In this document: positions 49,611 to 60,400 of the stretch, one piece after another
How positions within the stretch are numbered: the first letter of the stretch is position 1
Layout: each line of letters starts with the position of its first letter
Position numbers and translations under genes: made by a program
The notes under the pieces: generated by a model
What the model saw: the letters and a program-made list of their open reading frames with translations, nothing else
What the model was told of the DNA's origin: nothing
The model's database searches: none
Assembly (NCBI GenBank): GCA_032622095.1
Contig: CP136067.1
Span: 44,745,549 to 44,809,548 of the forward strand
Length of the DNA: 64,000 bases
Direction of reading: 5' to 3'
DNA from: Siphonodentalium dalli
Taxonomy: Eukaryota; Mollusca; Scaphopoda; Gadilida; Siphonodentaliidae

Positions 49611-49735
49611 AAGGCCCACTTAATTTTCGAGTCACCAATTATGTTTTTTTCATAGCGCCTTGATATACGGTTTTAATAACAATATGTGCCATAAAATATG
49701 ATTAAAATACTATAATTCGTCACCACTTGGAACAT
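49611..49735 (+). repeat. Dispersed repeat, copy 1 (copy 2 at about 52480-52590)
   Basis: Both begin GGCCCACTTAATTTTCGAGT and share ATACGGTTTTAATAACAAT and GCCATAAAAT. The rest of 49277-50114 has no recognised feature. Confidence 0.7.
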
Positions 49736-50114
49736 CTGTGTCTTAGAAGGTGCCAATAGAGTAACATACACTAGCAGAAATAATAAAATCATTCCCCCCC
49801 CCCGTTAAATACAATGTATTGGAGCTTCCTCTTTCAAATGGTATATAATATGCCATATATTTTATATAATGTGATCTGGGGGTTCGAAAATTAAGTAGAC
49901 CTTTAAAACGATCTAATTATTTTCTAGTAGAAAACGCACCAATAGTTGTTTTTGGTGCCAAGTCTGACGGGCGTCTTTATTGAATACATGTATGATTGGC
50001 ATTCACACATTATTTGGAACTACATCCTGTTACCTGTATCTACTTGCGCGGCGAACACCGAAGTCTGAATATTTGAGCATTAAATTCTAACACAATCATT
50101 TACAATTTACAGAC

Positions 50115-50268
50115 ATGTATCGCCCCAGAGCTATGCTGGTCCTTCAGATGACATTGGTTATTCTCGCCGGACTGAGTCAATTAACTATTGGGCTCCAGAT
50201 GCCACTAATCTTCGCCGGGATGGTCCCTTTAAATCTTGGGGACAGGTTACCAGGACATGTTGAGAAAG
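50115..50268 (+). CDS. Signal-peptide exon of the Cys-rich secreted protein
   Basis: ATG at 50115, 51 codons plus one base, donor AAAG|gtaaat. The hydrophobic run MLVLQMTLVILAGLSQL fits a signal peptide. The ATG lies four bases after tttacag, so a non-coding first exon may precede it. The leftover G plus AC from 55677 gives an Asp codon in frame with the Cys modules. Confidence 0.7.
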
Positions 50269-53200
50269 GTAAATAATGCCCTAACTTTGCGCACATATAT
50301 GGAGCTTTATATTATGCTATATGTTTACACCTGGTCAGCGGGCGACAGTATACAGTTGTCGCCCGCGATTGAGTGAGACACGCGCGGGGATTTGTCGCCC
50401 GCTCGAGACCTGGAATGTCACCCGAGGGCCTGGCCCAGGCCCTCGGGTGACATTCCAGTTCGTGAGCGGCGACAAATCCCCGTGTCTCACGAAAACAAGG
50501 GTGACAACTGTTTTGTTATCTGACAAAGGAGTACACACGAACCTCCATAATGGCAGGCCTACGTGCGCGCGTATATTCTTTAATCCAGTTCGAAGAGTTA
50601 AGTATTCGATGTTGGAATCCTCGCTTTTTAGAAAACAAAACATTCACAATTTGGATCAATTAACACACCCACCATTAATTTTTTGCTCAGCTATTGTCCG
50701 GTCAGATTGCTGATCGCATGTTGGGAATCGGTTCATGGAAAGAGGAGTAAGGCAATTTCGATGTAGAGTAGCCATGCGGCGAAATGTTCGGTTTCTAAAT
50801 GAGCGTAAAGACGCAGACGTGTTAATTTCGAGAACGCTAAAATGTGAAACTAACATGTTGTAGTGGTGCAAAAAGAAATTGACAACTGTTACAGACTGTT
50901 ACACAACATAAGGATATTCTTGTGAAGTCTGAGGAATGTATAGCCGAAAGGAAATTGTCAATTGATAAACAGTAAAGAGTGGCTATTCGATCTTCAGCGC
51001 TTAGTATAGAAACGTATTTGTAACGTATGTACATAGTGTGTGCAATTGTCTGCAGTACATGCCAACTGCATAATAAGGTTTATCTATTTGTTCCACGGTA
51101 TCTATTATTGATATAAAAAGGTCCAATACGAACATTGTACATTATAACGGATTTATGTCCGTGATAACAACTTTTATACATAGCGTGCTTTAATTGCAAA
51201 TTAAAAACAATAATTATACAAATTAGCCAACACCACAATTCGCGGTTGTTACGAAACAGTGGGGTTTATTACGCCACCGTAGTGTGGTGTTTCTAGCTTT
51301 TGGTTTTTTGATATCGCATGGTCGATCGATAATTCACTGGGTGATTGTACATTCGGCAAACCTCGTCAGATTCCGTCACCGTTTCATCGTACCGATAATT
51401 ACGAGAGTACAACTAAGATTGGCACATGTGTTTACGTCACCGGTGTAATTGTGGGGACATGCTTCTATTATGAAGGTTTGCTATCCCGAAGGTCCGCTAT
51501 TCCGAAGGTTCTCTATTCCGAAGGTTTTTGTTATTTTTAGGTTAATTCTATATTTTAAAGTATTGAGACTAATTTGAGAGGGTTCATTTTCACAAAGATT
51601 CTTTATATGGAGTGTGCGCTCACATCCGAACTGATCATGCGCGCACACCGATACAGATACAGGAGGAAATAACTTAACTTAGAACATTAAATGTGATTTT
51701 GTTTTGTTTTCGCTGGTTTTCTTGAGATTTTATGTCATTACGTGGGCCCATACCTTTGAATTCTTGGCATATACTATGAATGTTGTGGTATATATGGACC
51801 CTCCCGCATTGGGACATGACATAGGTTCAGTTGACTTAAGTGGTGTTCTGTGTGTGCTCCAATTTGGAGTTCAATATTTTAAGGGCCAAGTTTAGAATTT
51901 TATGGGTCCATACCTTTGAACTCTGGGCATATAATATGAATATTGGGGGGCATGTCTCTATTCCGAAGGTTCACTATCCCGAAGGTCCACTATTCCGAAA
52001 TTTCTCTGAATGTTCGCTATTCCGAAGGTTCACCAATCCGAAGGTTCGTTATTCCGAAGGTTCTGTGTTCCAAAGATTTTTTTTATTTTAAGGTTAATTC
52101 TATATTCTAAAGTAACGAGAGGGTTCATTATCACGAAGATTCTTTTTATGAAGGAAATAACGTAAAACATTAAATGTGATTTTGTTTTGTTTTCGAGGGT
52201 TTTCTTGAGTTTAATGTCATTACGTATGACCTTATTTCTCATTACATATTCACGCCAAGGAGCCCACACAATTGCTATGTTACGATGCGATTTAATGTGA
52301 TTATGTGTGACCTAATATCTCAATAATCTGAGGCAAGAGTACGCCTGCTAAAGGCGAATTATAACAGTTGGGGGTATAACGCTCAATAAATACTGGAGGC
52401 TATAACAAACTGCGCAGTAGAATATCGCTGAATGGACGAGTATGAGATGAGCCTAAATGCAATTGTGACTTTGTTTAAAGGCCCACTTAATTTTCGAGTC
52501 ATTAATTTTTTATAGTATATACGGTTTTAATAACAATTTATGCCATAAAATTTGAATAAACTACTATAATTCATCACCATTTGAAAGGCAGAATACTTCT
52601 ATCTCCTAGTTTGAAACACCTTCAAAATACCGCGTCGTATATCAAGCAATTAGCAACCAACATGTCCTCCTCGGCTTTCCATAGATTTCAACGTAATTTG
52701 ATACTTATGGGTATTTGTGTCCGGGAAGTATTTTGAACGGGTCAAATCGTGACCCCGACCTGACCTTGACCTTTAAAACTGTCAATGCAAGGTCAATTTG
52801 GGTAAAACGGACAAATTTCGGCGAAATTTGATACCTAGGGATACTTTGGTCCGAGGAGAGTTTTGAACGGGTCAAATCGTGACCTCGGCCTGACCTTGAC
52901 CTTCAATATGGCCAATCAAAGGTCAACTCGGATAAAACGGATAGATTTCGACGAAATTTGATACCTATGGGTACTTTTGTCGGGGGGGGGGTGTTTTGGA
53001 CGGGTCAAATCATGACTCTGACCTTACCTTGACCTTCAAAATTGTTAATTAAAGGTCAAGTTGGGTAAAACTGACGGATTTCGACGAAATTTGATACCTA
53101 TGGGTAGTTTTCTACGGGTGGGGGTGTTTTGGACTGGACAAATCATGACCCTGACCTGACCTTGACTTTCGAAATAGTCAATTGAAGGTCAAATCGCACC

Positions 53201-56161
53201 TTTCACCGGAAAGCAGATGGGAAACAGCCCGGGTGAATCAGCTTGTGTAATAAAGAAGACAGTTTGATGAAAGTAATGTATGCCACGAGAAACGGGAAAA
53301 CTTGAAATATGGAAGTACGCAAATTTCCCGCATAAAATTTGAAAGCTAGTTTATAGAATAATTGTATTATTATTTATATTTATGGCTAATAATACGATCT
53401 TGGTGGCGTTACCATTTCTGACTATGGTTTTCTGGTAAAATGAGTGTTTTCGGAAATTATTTCATTAAAGAGCTGTGAGGGACATGGGAATTCTTCGTAT
53501 ACGTTCTATGCAAACTCCAGGCAGAGTTATCTCCCATCGCTCAGCTGAGATATCACTGCCATAAGGACAGTAAGGATTAAAATTGTCTATGTCTGGTTCA
53601 GTCTATATTGTTCTTATCAATATCAATATCGAAAGAATTGCCATTATTGCAAACGTTTGGTGGTAAAAATAAGATAATAGGTGACCAAACATAGTTCCGG
53701 CGATAATCAAAAATAGAAGTATCGGTCCGCAAAGTACCATCCTTGTGCAGTGCTAACGAAGAGGGCGCTGCATGGAGTTTGGGTTCCATGTTTACTGGTA
53801 ATCTCTGAGCGGTCAACAACTGTCGAAATGTTACCCTCGAGGATAACAAGTGATTTGCGGCCCGCTACGTGGCGCACCCTCAGTCAATCAGAAGAGAGGA
53901 AAATGGGATGAAGGATAACAATGTGATTTGTCGCCCAGCATGTGACAGTTCTGGGACCATTCAGAAGCGGGTAAAATTGAGAGGAGGATAACAAATATAC
54001 ATGTTTGTCTCATGATAATATATTAGTCACTGGCATATATGTAATGTTTACACCTTGGTATGTAAAACGAACGTTTGCATGACAATCCATTCGTTATATA
54101 TATATCTGTTGTACACAACAACAACAACAACAACAACATAAACCACCATATAAGCTTTGTCCGACTTAAAACTGACAACCACATGGATATACAGCGCAGG
54201 CTTATATCAAACAAATTCAGTTTATGCATATATATTGCATGTGAAAGCCGTGTTGCATCTCTTGGTTAAATCGGTACTGTTCTCAAATGTTGTTGTTGTT
54301 GTCTTCTATATTCTCTGATTCGTAGAATAAGGTGAACAGATTTCCATTATTTTACTGCCTACTGAGTACGAAGTGATGTTACAGATGTCAGATAAACCGA
54401 AATTCAAAATTAGAACGCAAGTCATTGATATATTTTTGTACAGTTTTCAGGCAAATGCAACAAATAAAGTACATTCTCTTATATATATATATATGCGAGT
54501 CTCCCATATAAAACTCTAGAAGTTGAAGTTTGGAACAATCGATAATTCTGACACAGTATGCAAGAACTGTCAATTAGTTGGAAATTATAATGTAAAATGT
54601 TGCAGTTTTCCCATACCAAGAACTTCTGTAAGATAGAACGTTTTCAACATTGTAGTTCATATATATCCATGCTATTATATCTTAATTTCTTAATTTAAGA
54701 AATGTTATGATTATTTTTATGTAGAAAGACAACCATGCCCATAAATAATTTTCTATATTTAAGAATTTAGGTGCCATGCCTGCTGACCAATATAACTTTG
54801 GGCTCAGATGGGTTTTTGTCATATAGGTCCATAGCCAAATCCCCAAGTGACCAGGTATCTCTAACACTGTGACCTATTTCTAGTTGATTGCTCCTTGCTT
54901 CAGTGGACCAAGTTGAATATCAACATTTCATTTCATTAGGGTGAAATATTTGTGCTGCTTTATTCTTCATTGTATAATATGGGGGTACGATGTTATATCA
55001 TGCAACTAAAAAATTAACTCAACATTATGACACAAACGAAGCCTTCTGTCATAGAGCCAAGATAATAACTATTTGGTTTGTGGATTATTGTTTGAAGTTA
55101 TTAATTATTTTTAAGTTCTTGGTACCTCAAGGGACAACACAAGAAGATAGTTTCAACCCGTCAAATGTCTTAAAATCCATTCAGATGACATATACAATGA
55201 AGATTAAGATATATGAAATTTAAGAGTTTTCATCAGATAGATCCAAAGAAATTCTTTGTTGAAAATGTGATGCAATTTTGCCTGGCATTATGCAAAACGT
55301 GCGTCTGGCCATTAATGGTATACCCCGAATACACCTATATGAACACACTTTACAGAGAGGCGTCACGGAAATGCAACCACCACAGCGACGACCGTAACTA
55401 TGACAACGCAAACAACAGCAAACACGACAGAACCACATGGAAACCGATTTTTGTTTGACTATCAACAGTTCTTGTCAGGAAAATATCGACAATCCCTAAA
55501 GTGTCAAATCAAATGAAATCAAATTTAATCACAGAACGACCGACTCTTAGTTCGGTCACTTACACATAAACATATGCATATTTAATAATGTCACAATATT
55601 ATTTGTTATATATCAGCCAGGTGTGTGTGTCGATCTATGAGCTTTTTAATGTGTCTAAATTTTTCATTTTTTTAAGACCACCATAGGGCCACATCCATGC
55701 CAACGACGGCCGTCTGTGAACTCTTGTGCGAACACCACCTCGGGGGTACGGCATGCAATTGCAACAAGCCAGATGGTATGGCCACGCCTATTACGCCCAT
55801 GCCAACGGCAGACGTCTGTGAACTCTTGTGTGAATACCACCTCGGGGGTACGGCATGTAACTGTACCAAACCAATGAGGCACCAGGAAAATGCAATCACC
55901 ACAGTTACGGCCGTAACCGTGACAACGCAAACAACAGCAACCACTACAGAGTCACATGGCAACCGCTTTTTAGATGACCTTTCACAGTTCTTGTCGGGAA
56001 ATATTGACAATCCCGGAAGTGACCACCATGAAGGTACGACCAGACCCATCACGACGCCGACCAGACCGATGCCAACGACGGTGGACGTCTGTGAAGTCTT
56101 GTGTGAACAGCAGGTCGGGGGTAATGCATGTAACTGTAACAAGCCTGGGGTGCCGGGATAA
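50115..56161 (+). CDS. Secreted Cys-rich protein with three C-x3-C-x8-C-x-C modules (two exons)
   Basis: Two coding exons, 50115-50268 and 55677-56161, joined by a phase-1 GT-AG intron into 212 residues. Residues 1-26 form a signal peptide (basic MYRPR, hydrophobic core, probable cleavage near LTIG). Cys 65/69/78/80, 99/103/112/114 and 190/194/203/205 form three modules, each containing LGG or VGG before the third Cys and a final NCNKP or NCTKP. Between modules 2 and 3 lie a Thr-rich stretch (about 125-142, mucin-like) and a segment with HGNRFLDDLSQFLSGN. No membrane segment follows the signal, so secretion is inferred. I do not recognise the module; a small disulfide-rich extracellular domain is the safest description. 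The two-exon structure is inferred from splice signals and phase. Confidence 0.72.
50356..50512. repeat. GC-rich palindrome, about 78-bp arms
   Basis: GTTGTCGCCCGCGATTGAG...GAATGTCACCCGAGGGCC is mirrored by GGCCCTCGGGTGACATTC...AAGGGTGACAAC about a GGCCTGGCCCAGGCC centre. It lies in the first 250 bp of the Cys-rich gene's intron. Confidence 0.85.
50513..51470. other. Intron DNA, nothing recognised
   Basis: Intron of the Cys-rich gene; no frame or repeat family identified. Confidence 0.4.
51474..51535 (+). repeat. TATTCCGAAGGTT minisatellite, block 1
   Basis: About four units of CTATTCCGAAGGTT (14-15 bp). Block 2 is at 51957-52076. Both are followed by AGGTTAATTCTATATT..., so a unit of about 490-560 bp is duplicated. 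Confidence 0.8.
51957..52076 (+). repeat. TATTCCGAAGGTT minisatellite, block 2
   Basis: About eight units, some altered (CTATCCCGAAGGTCC, CCAATCCGAAGGTT). The flank repeats that of block 1, including AACATTAAATGTGATTTTG. Confidence 0.8.
52690..53190 (+). repeat. Four tandem units of about 120 bp rich in TGACCTTGACCTT
   Basis: Each unit has GAAATTTGATACCTA, GGGTCAAATC(G/A)TGAC and CTGACCTTGACCTTCAA. On the minus strand each gives AAGGTCAAGGTCAG. Confidence 0.85.
53191..54110. other. Intron DNA with minor repeats only
   Basis: GAGGATAACAA-type phrases recur near 53836, 53913 and 53984; no gene seen. Confidence 0.4.
54116..54137. repeat. (CAA)n microsatellite
   Basis: Seven CAA units; a complementary (TGT)n run lies at about 54289-54302. 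Confidence 0.95.
54525..55315. mobile_element. Copy of the 48170-48986 insertion element, left end worn
   Basis: Shares CCAAGAACTTCTGTAA, GTTCATATATATCCATG, GAAATTCTTTGTTGAAAA and the order of blocks with 48170-48986. The right end reads AACGTGCGTCTGGCCATTAA with TTAA at 55312-55315. A partial hairpin arm (54470-54510) lies beside it. Confidence 0.7.
55356..55518 (+). pseudogene. Duplicated Thr-rich/HGNRF segment of the Cys-rich gene, frame broken
   Basis: Lies in the intron of the Cys-rich gene. It encodes RHGNATTTATT...TTQTTANTTEPHGNRF and QQFLSGK, closely matching exon residues about 119-161. Relative to the exon copy it has one extra A after TTCTTGTCAGG, which shifts frame and leads to TGA at 55516-55518. 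Cys modules are absent. A tttacag acceptor at 55355 would join it in frame to the signal-peptide exon, so it could be a short alternative 3' exon instead of a relic. Confidence 0.55.
55677..56161 (+). CDS. Cys-module exon of the secreted protein
   Basis: Acceptor is a T-rich tract ending ttttttaag. The exon reads DHHRATSMPTTAVCELLC and ends NCNKPGVPG, then TAA at 56159-56161. A second DHHEGTT...RPMPTT run before module 3 repeats the DHHRATSMPTT start, so the module plus its lead-in was duplicated within the exon. It is GC-richer than its surroundings, as expected for coding DNA. Confidence 0.8.
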
Positions 56162-56464
56162 ACACATGCAGGGACCACGACATGTTTCCATGGTTATGTT
56201 AGGCAGGTTACAGACGTCGTGCTATAATTGCTTCGAATACAATAAGCGAGACCATATTGGATTCATCCAGCCCCCGTTCCGCGGTTTAAGTGCTACAGAT
56301 TGAATTCATGAATATTAAAAAGCTGATATGGAATCGTGAATATTAAAAAGTTCCAAATATGGCATGCACATCCAGAACTTTGACATGTAGCAAACCGCCG
56401 AACTGGGTACTGGATGAATTCAATATGGCCACCACTCAGTGTTCTCGCTTATACAATAAGATCC

Positions 56465-56470
56465 AATAAA
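56465..56470 (+). promoter_or_regulatory. Candidate poly(A) signal AATAAA
   Basis: AATAAA about 300 bp after the stop of the Cys-rich gene; a second one lies at 56615-56620. Either could end the transcript. Confidence 0.4.
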
Positions 56471-56614
56471 GTTCGATATAACAAACGTTTGATACAGACG
56501 GTCATACTTTCATCGCATCGAATACAATAGGGTGGCCTACATTCTATTCAATGCGATGAAATTACAACGTACATGTATGTAACGGGCCTAATACGCAGAA
56601 TGGCGATCTTCTTT

Positions 56615-56620
56615 AATAAA
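56615..56620 (+). promoter_or_regulatory. Second candidate poly(A) signal AATAAA
   Basis: Alternative 3' end signal for the Cys-rich gene, in CTTTAATAAATTG. Confidence 0.3.
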
Positions 56621-56760
56621 TTGTGTGGTCAGTAATATAAATATGAAATTTGCCTCACGTTGTCGTCATTACGCAACTCCAATTATTATAGGGCGGAATA
56701 TAGGATGGGGGTGGGGGTTCTGAAAGAAAAATCAGTCACAATTTGTGAAATGTTTATCTA

Positions 56761-56766
56761 TTTATT
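56761..56766 (-). promoter_or_regulatory. Candidate poly(A) signal of the engrailed-class gene
   Basis: TTTATT on the + strand is AATAAA on the minus strand, about 370 bp after the engrailed stop. It puts the 3' ends of two convergent genes within a few hundred bases. Confidence 0.35.
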
Positions 56767-57134
56767 TACTTTCCGATTTTGAAACCAGAGATGTTTTCCA
56801 TAAAGAGATGGACCGTCGTACCTGGCAGCCTGTTGCGTCTCCGATGTAATCCATGGATCATCTAACATTGCCTGTCATATATTGGAAACTTGCACCGTGT
56901 TCATGTATATGTGCGACGTGTGTTCAAATGTCTGTTCAGTGGAATTTGTTCACACTCCGCTGATATGTCACTGACAAATGTATGTCACATATTTGCGACC
57001 AAACGCGATTTTTTTTATCTATAGAGCACTATTGCCTTCGGTCCTCCTCTCAGAACATTACAAATCCTCCTCTAAGATATCAGTGACTTCTCATAATTTG
57101 AAGTTGCAGTATTTTAGAAGTACAATTCATACTA

Positions 57135-57475
57135 TCATAAAGTCTGTCCCTGCACAGGAAATCCCGATCCCGAAATCTGACCATACATCGTCGTCGAATG
57201 ATTGTATAAACCTTCTCTCTTTAATCGCAACGCGAGGGGGTTCGTAAGCCCGGATGCTTTCTTCTCCTTTGCTCGTGCGTTTTGAAACCATATCTTGATT
57301 TGTAGTTCTGAGAGATTTAGTTCCAGCGCCAGATCGCGCCGGCTCTGCTCCGTTATGTACCGAGTCTGTTCGAACACACCACTGAGCACTTGTATTTGAT
57401 TGTTAGTAAACGACGTCCTTGGTCGTTTGACAACGGGTCTCCTTTGACGTTTTCTGGGGTTCTTGCTCCGAGGAC
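57135..57475 (-). CDS. en: engrailed-class exon 2 (homeodomain and EH5)
   Basis: Acceptor on the minus strand is ttttttctataacgcag, then GTCCTCGG. It codes the linker, the whole homeodomain, EH5 and a short tail GFPVQGQTL before the stop. An intron just upstream of the homeobox, within the EH2-EH3 region, is typical of engrailed genes. Confidence 0.95.
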
Positions 57476-60400
57476 CTGCGTTATAGAAAAAACACGAATC
57501 AGGATGCAGTATAATAGTTAAAGATGCATTAATTAACGCTCCCAAATTACTATTTCCTTGGCTTCGGAGGTAAAAAAATATTTGATTAGAGTCGAGGAAC
57601 CCACCCATCAAAGCTCAGAGTGATCATGCAGAAATCGATTATTGAATCTATTATTTTTCACCACCAATAAATTATAGTGGCCCATGCAGTAAAAATCGAC
57701 GAGAAGACGGTCTCGGACTAAATTGCGTATGAAGATGGATAACTCTTAAATCAAGTGGCTTTTTTGTGTCAGATATTTGACAAACCGGCAAAATTTCGTT
57801 GAACAAAATGTTGATAAATACCAGGTTTTTGGGCAATGTTATACTATTGTTGACTGTGGTTAGCATTATTTTTGGGCAATTAATCGATTCTGGTAACCGA
57901 AGCGGCATTTAAAAAATTTTGTTTGTTGTTATCTGATGATATGAGACCATCGAATCGGATTGAGTACCTTTAAACTGTATACGCAGAATGTTTAGGCTTA
58001 GATCTCTGCGCGTTTATCAAATCTCCAAGAACGAATTGCAGCGGATTTTCACAAAGTAATATCTCTGGAAATAAACAGTGAAAACAGTTTTATTTCATTT
58101 TCATCATTTTCGTTGCCAATATAATCTGAATGTTTGATTCCTGATGTACACCGAGAAATAAATAGAATACAACGCGCATCTTATAATCGATAACCTTATC
58201 ATCGATAATCTTTTATGGAATTACTTGCGGGCGGCTGAAGGATAAATACATCGCGAGTTCGATATAATATTCGAGATTATAATGCAAGTTGCATTCTGTA
58301 TTTATTCTAAACCAGTATATGTCGGATAAGTCCAATCCACGAATGTGATCTCCTTTGATATTACAGTATAACTACATTAGTTATGAATTAAGTCTGGATG
58401 AATAACCGGGGCATCACCCGATTGACCGGATAGTTGGCGAGATATATGTGACCCGCCATATCAAATCCAGTCGGAAGTCGGGATTTTTTTACCCTGTGCC
58501 AATGCATTCTTTTATATATGCGAGTCGACCATATGTCGCCTCGCATATACAAGAGAATGCATTGGCCTAACAATTTTTTACAATTTTAATAATTTGTTCT
58601 TGTATTCTTTAACAATTTTATAATTTCACCCATACAGAGCCCCAGACAAACATGTGCAGACGACACTCTTCTATATGCTTCTATATATGTGTGGGGCTCC
58701 CTGCAGGGTAATGGATGTTTTTTATTTTATGTCCTAAAAATTGTAAGAAACATTTATTTAAAAAACATGATAACAAATTGTTAGGCCAATGCATTGGCAC
58801 AGGGTAAACAAAATCCCGACTTCCGACTGGATTTGATATGGCGGGTCACATATATACAATAATCTATTTTTTTCAATGGCTGTGATCCCGTAGAATACAT
58901 GTGCCTCACGTCATTGGTGCTGAACAAAGAGCGGTAATCAACCATGACAGAAACCCCTTAATTCCCATTTTCTTACATATTATAATGTGTGTAGCATAAC
59001 TCATCATTCAACCTGTCTGATACATACAGTTTACACAATGTCCCTATTGTGTTTCTGAATACCAAATTTACATCACGAGTGGGATTGACGATTTACCGCA
59101 CGAGCTTTATAAATTTGGTATTCAGAAACACTACGTGTGTATGTTGATTGTATAATGATCCTCCGATAAGACTAATATGAGAAAGTTATAACTTAAAACA
59201 TAGAATAAATTAATTTTGTCAACACTTAAACCACCCGTGGACCCCGCGCGGCAACTCAGTATATTAGTACTGTTACCTCGCGAAGGGATATGAAACCTGA
59301 GGTAATTGTGAAAGTGTATAAAAAGCTATTGAAATTTCTGATAAAATTGGTTACATAATATCACATAATTATGAAAGTAAAACTAACGTTGTGTTTATTA
59401 GCGTGTCAACTTGGAACCATATTTTTCCACGGTGTTATTGTAACGCGGCAATGTGTAGTCCCTACTGTAGGTACAACAACATTTCTTCAAAATACGCTTG
59501 AGTTATCATAATCAATTTATTGAAACAAAATAATGCTAACCGCTGTCAACTATGGTATCAAATTTCCCAAAACTTGTTATTTATCAACATTTTGTTCAAA
59601 AAAATATGACCATATTATCACTAAAGTATCACGAAATTTGGCCGTATTATCACCTGATTTTAGAGTTATCCATCTTCATCCGCAAGTTTGACCACGTGTT
59701 TCTGGGCCACATATAATTGGCACATCTCGAGAAATAACAAACTTCAAAAATCAATATCTGATCACCCTGAGCATTGATGGTGGGTTCCTCCACTCGAGTC
59801 AAACATTTTTACCCCGAAGCCAAAGAAATAGTAATTTAGGAGCGTTAATCTTTAACAACTGTTTACTATAGTAGATTATCTGATCATATATAGTATACAT
59901 ACAATGTATATGCAGATCCCCGTCTGATTTAACACCAAGTATATAAAGATTGCATGCTCTTTAGTTGTTCTCGCTAACTATTTAGTTAGGGCATAACTAA
60001 ATATATATCCTATATTTATAATAGGTTATATTTTCATTATCATACAAGGGAGCCTAACAAAATTTAAATTTCAGTAAAATGGACTATTTTCTAAAGATGA
60101 AAATTGGATTTCAAAATATATACTATGCTTGTGTTCATAAATTCTATTTCATTACTTATACGCATGCATATATAAACTTTGCAAATAGTCGTTTCATTAC
60201 CCATTTCATGGCGGGAGCTGCTCTGGTGTGGCATTACATATCCTGAGCCAGTGCATTCTCTTATATGTGCGAGTCTCCCATAGGGGACCTCGCATATATA
60301 AGATAATGCACTGGCTTACCAGGTCAAGGTAATTGTTGTTAGGCCAATGTATTATCTTATATATATGCGATGCTCCCTATATATGGGAAACTCGCATATA

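Noticed and set aside
55672-56178. Minus-strand frame of 168 codons opposite the Cys-rich exon
   Set aside because: The plus-strand frame has a signal-peptide exon, phase-matched splice sites and repeated Cys modules; the minus frame is its shadow.
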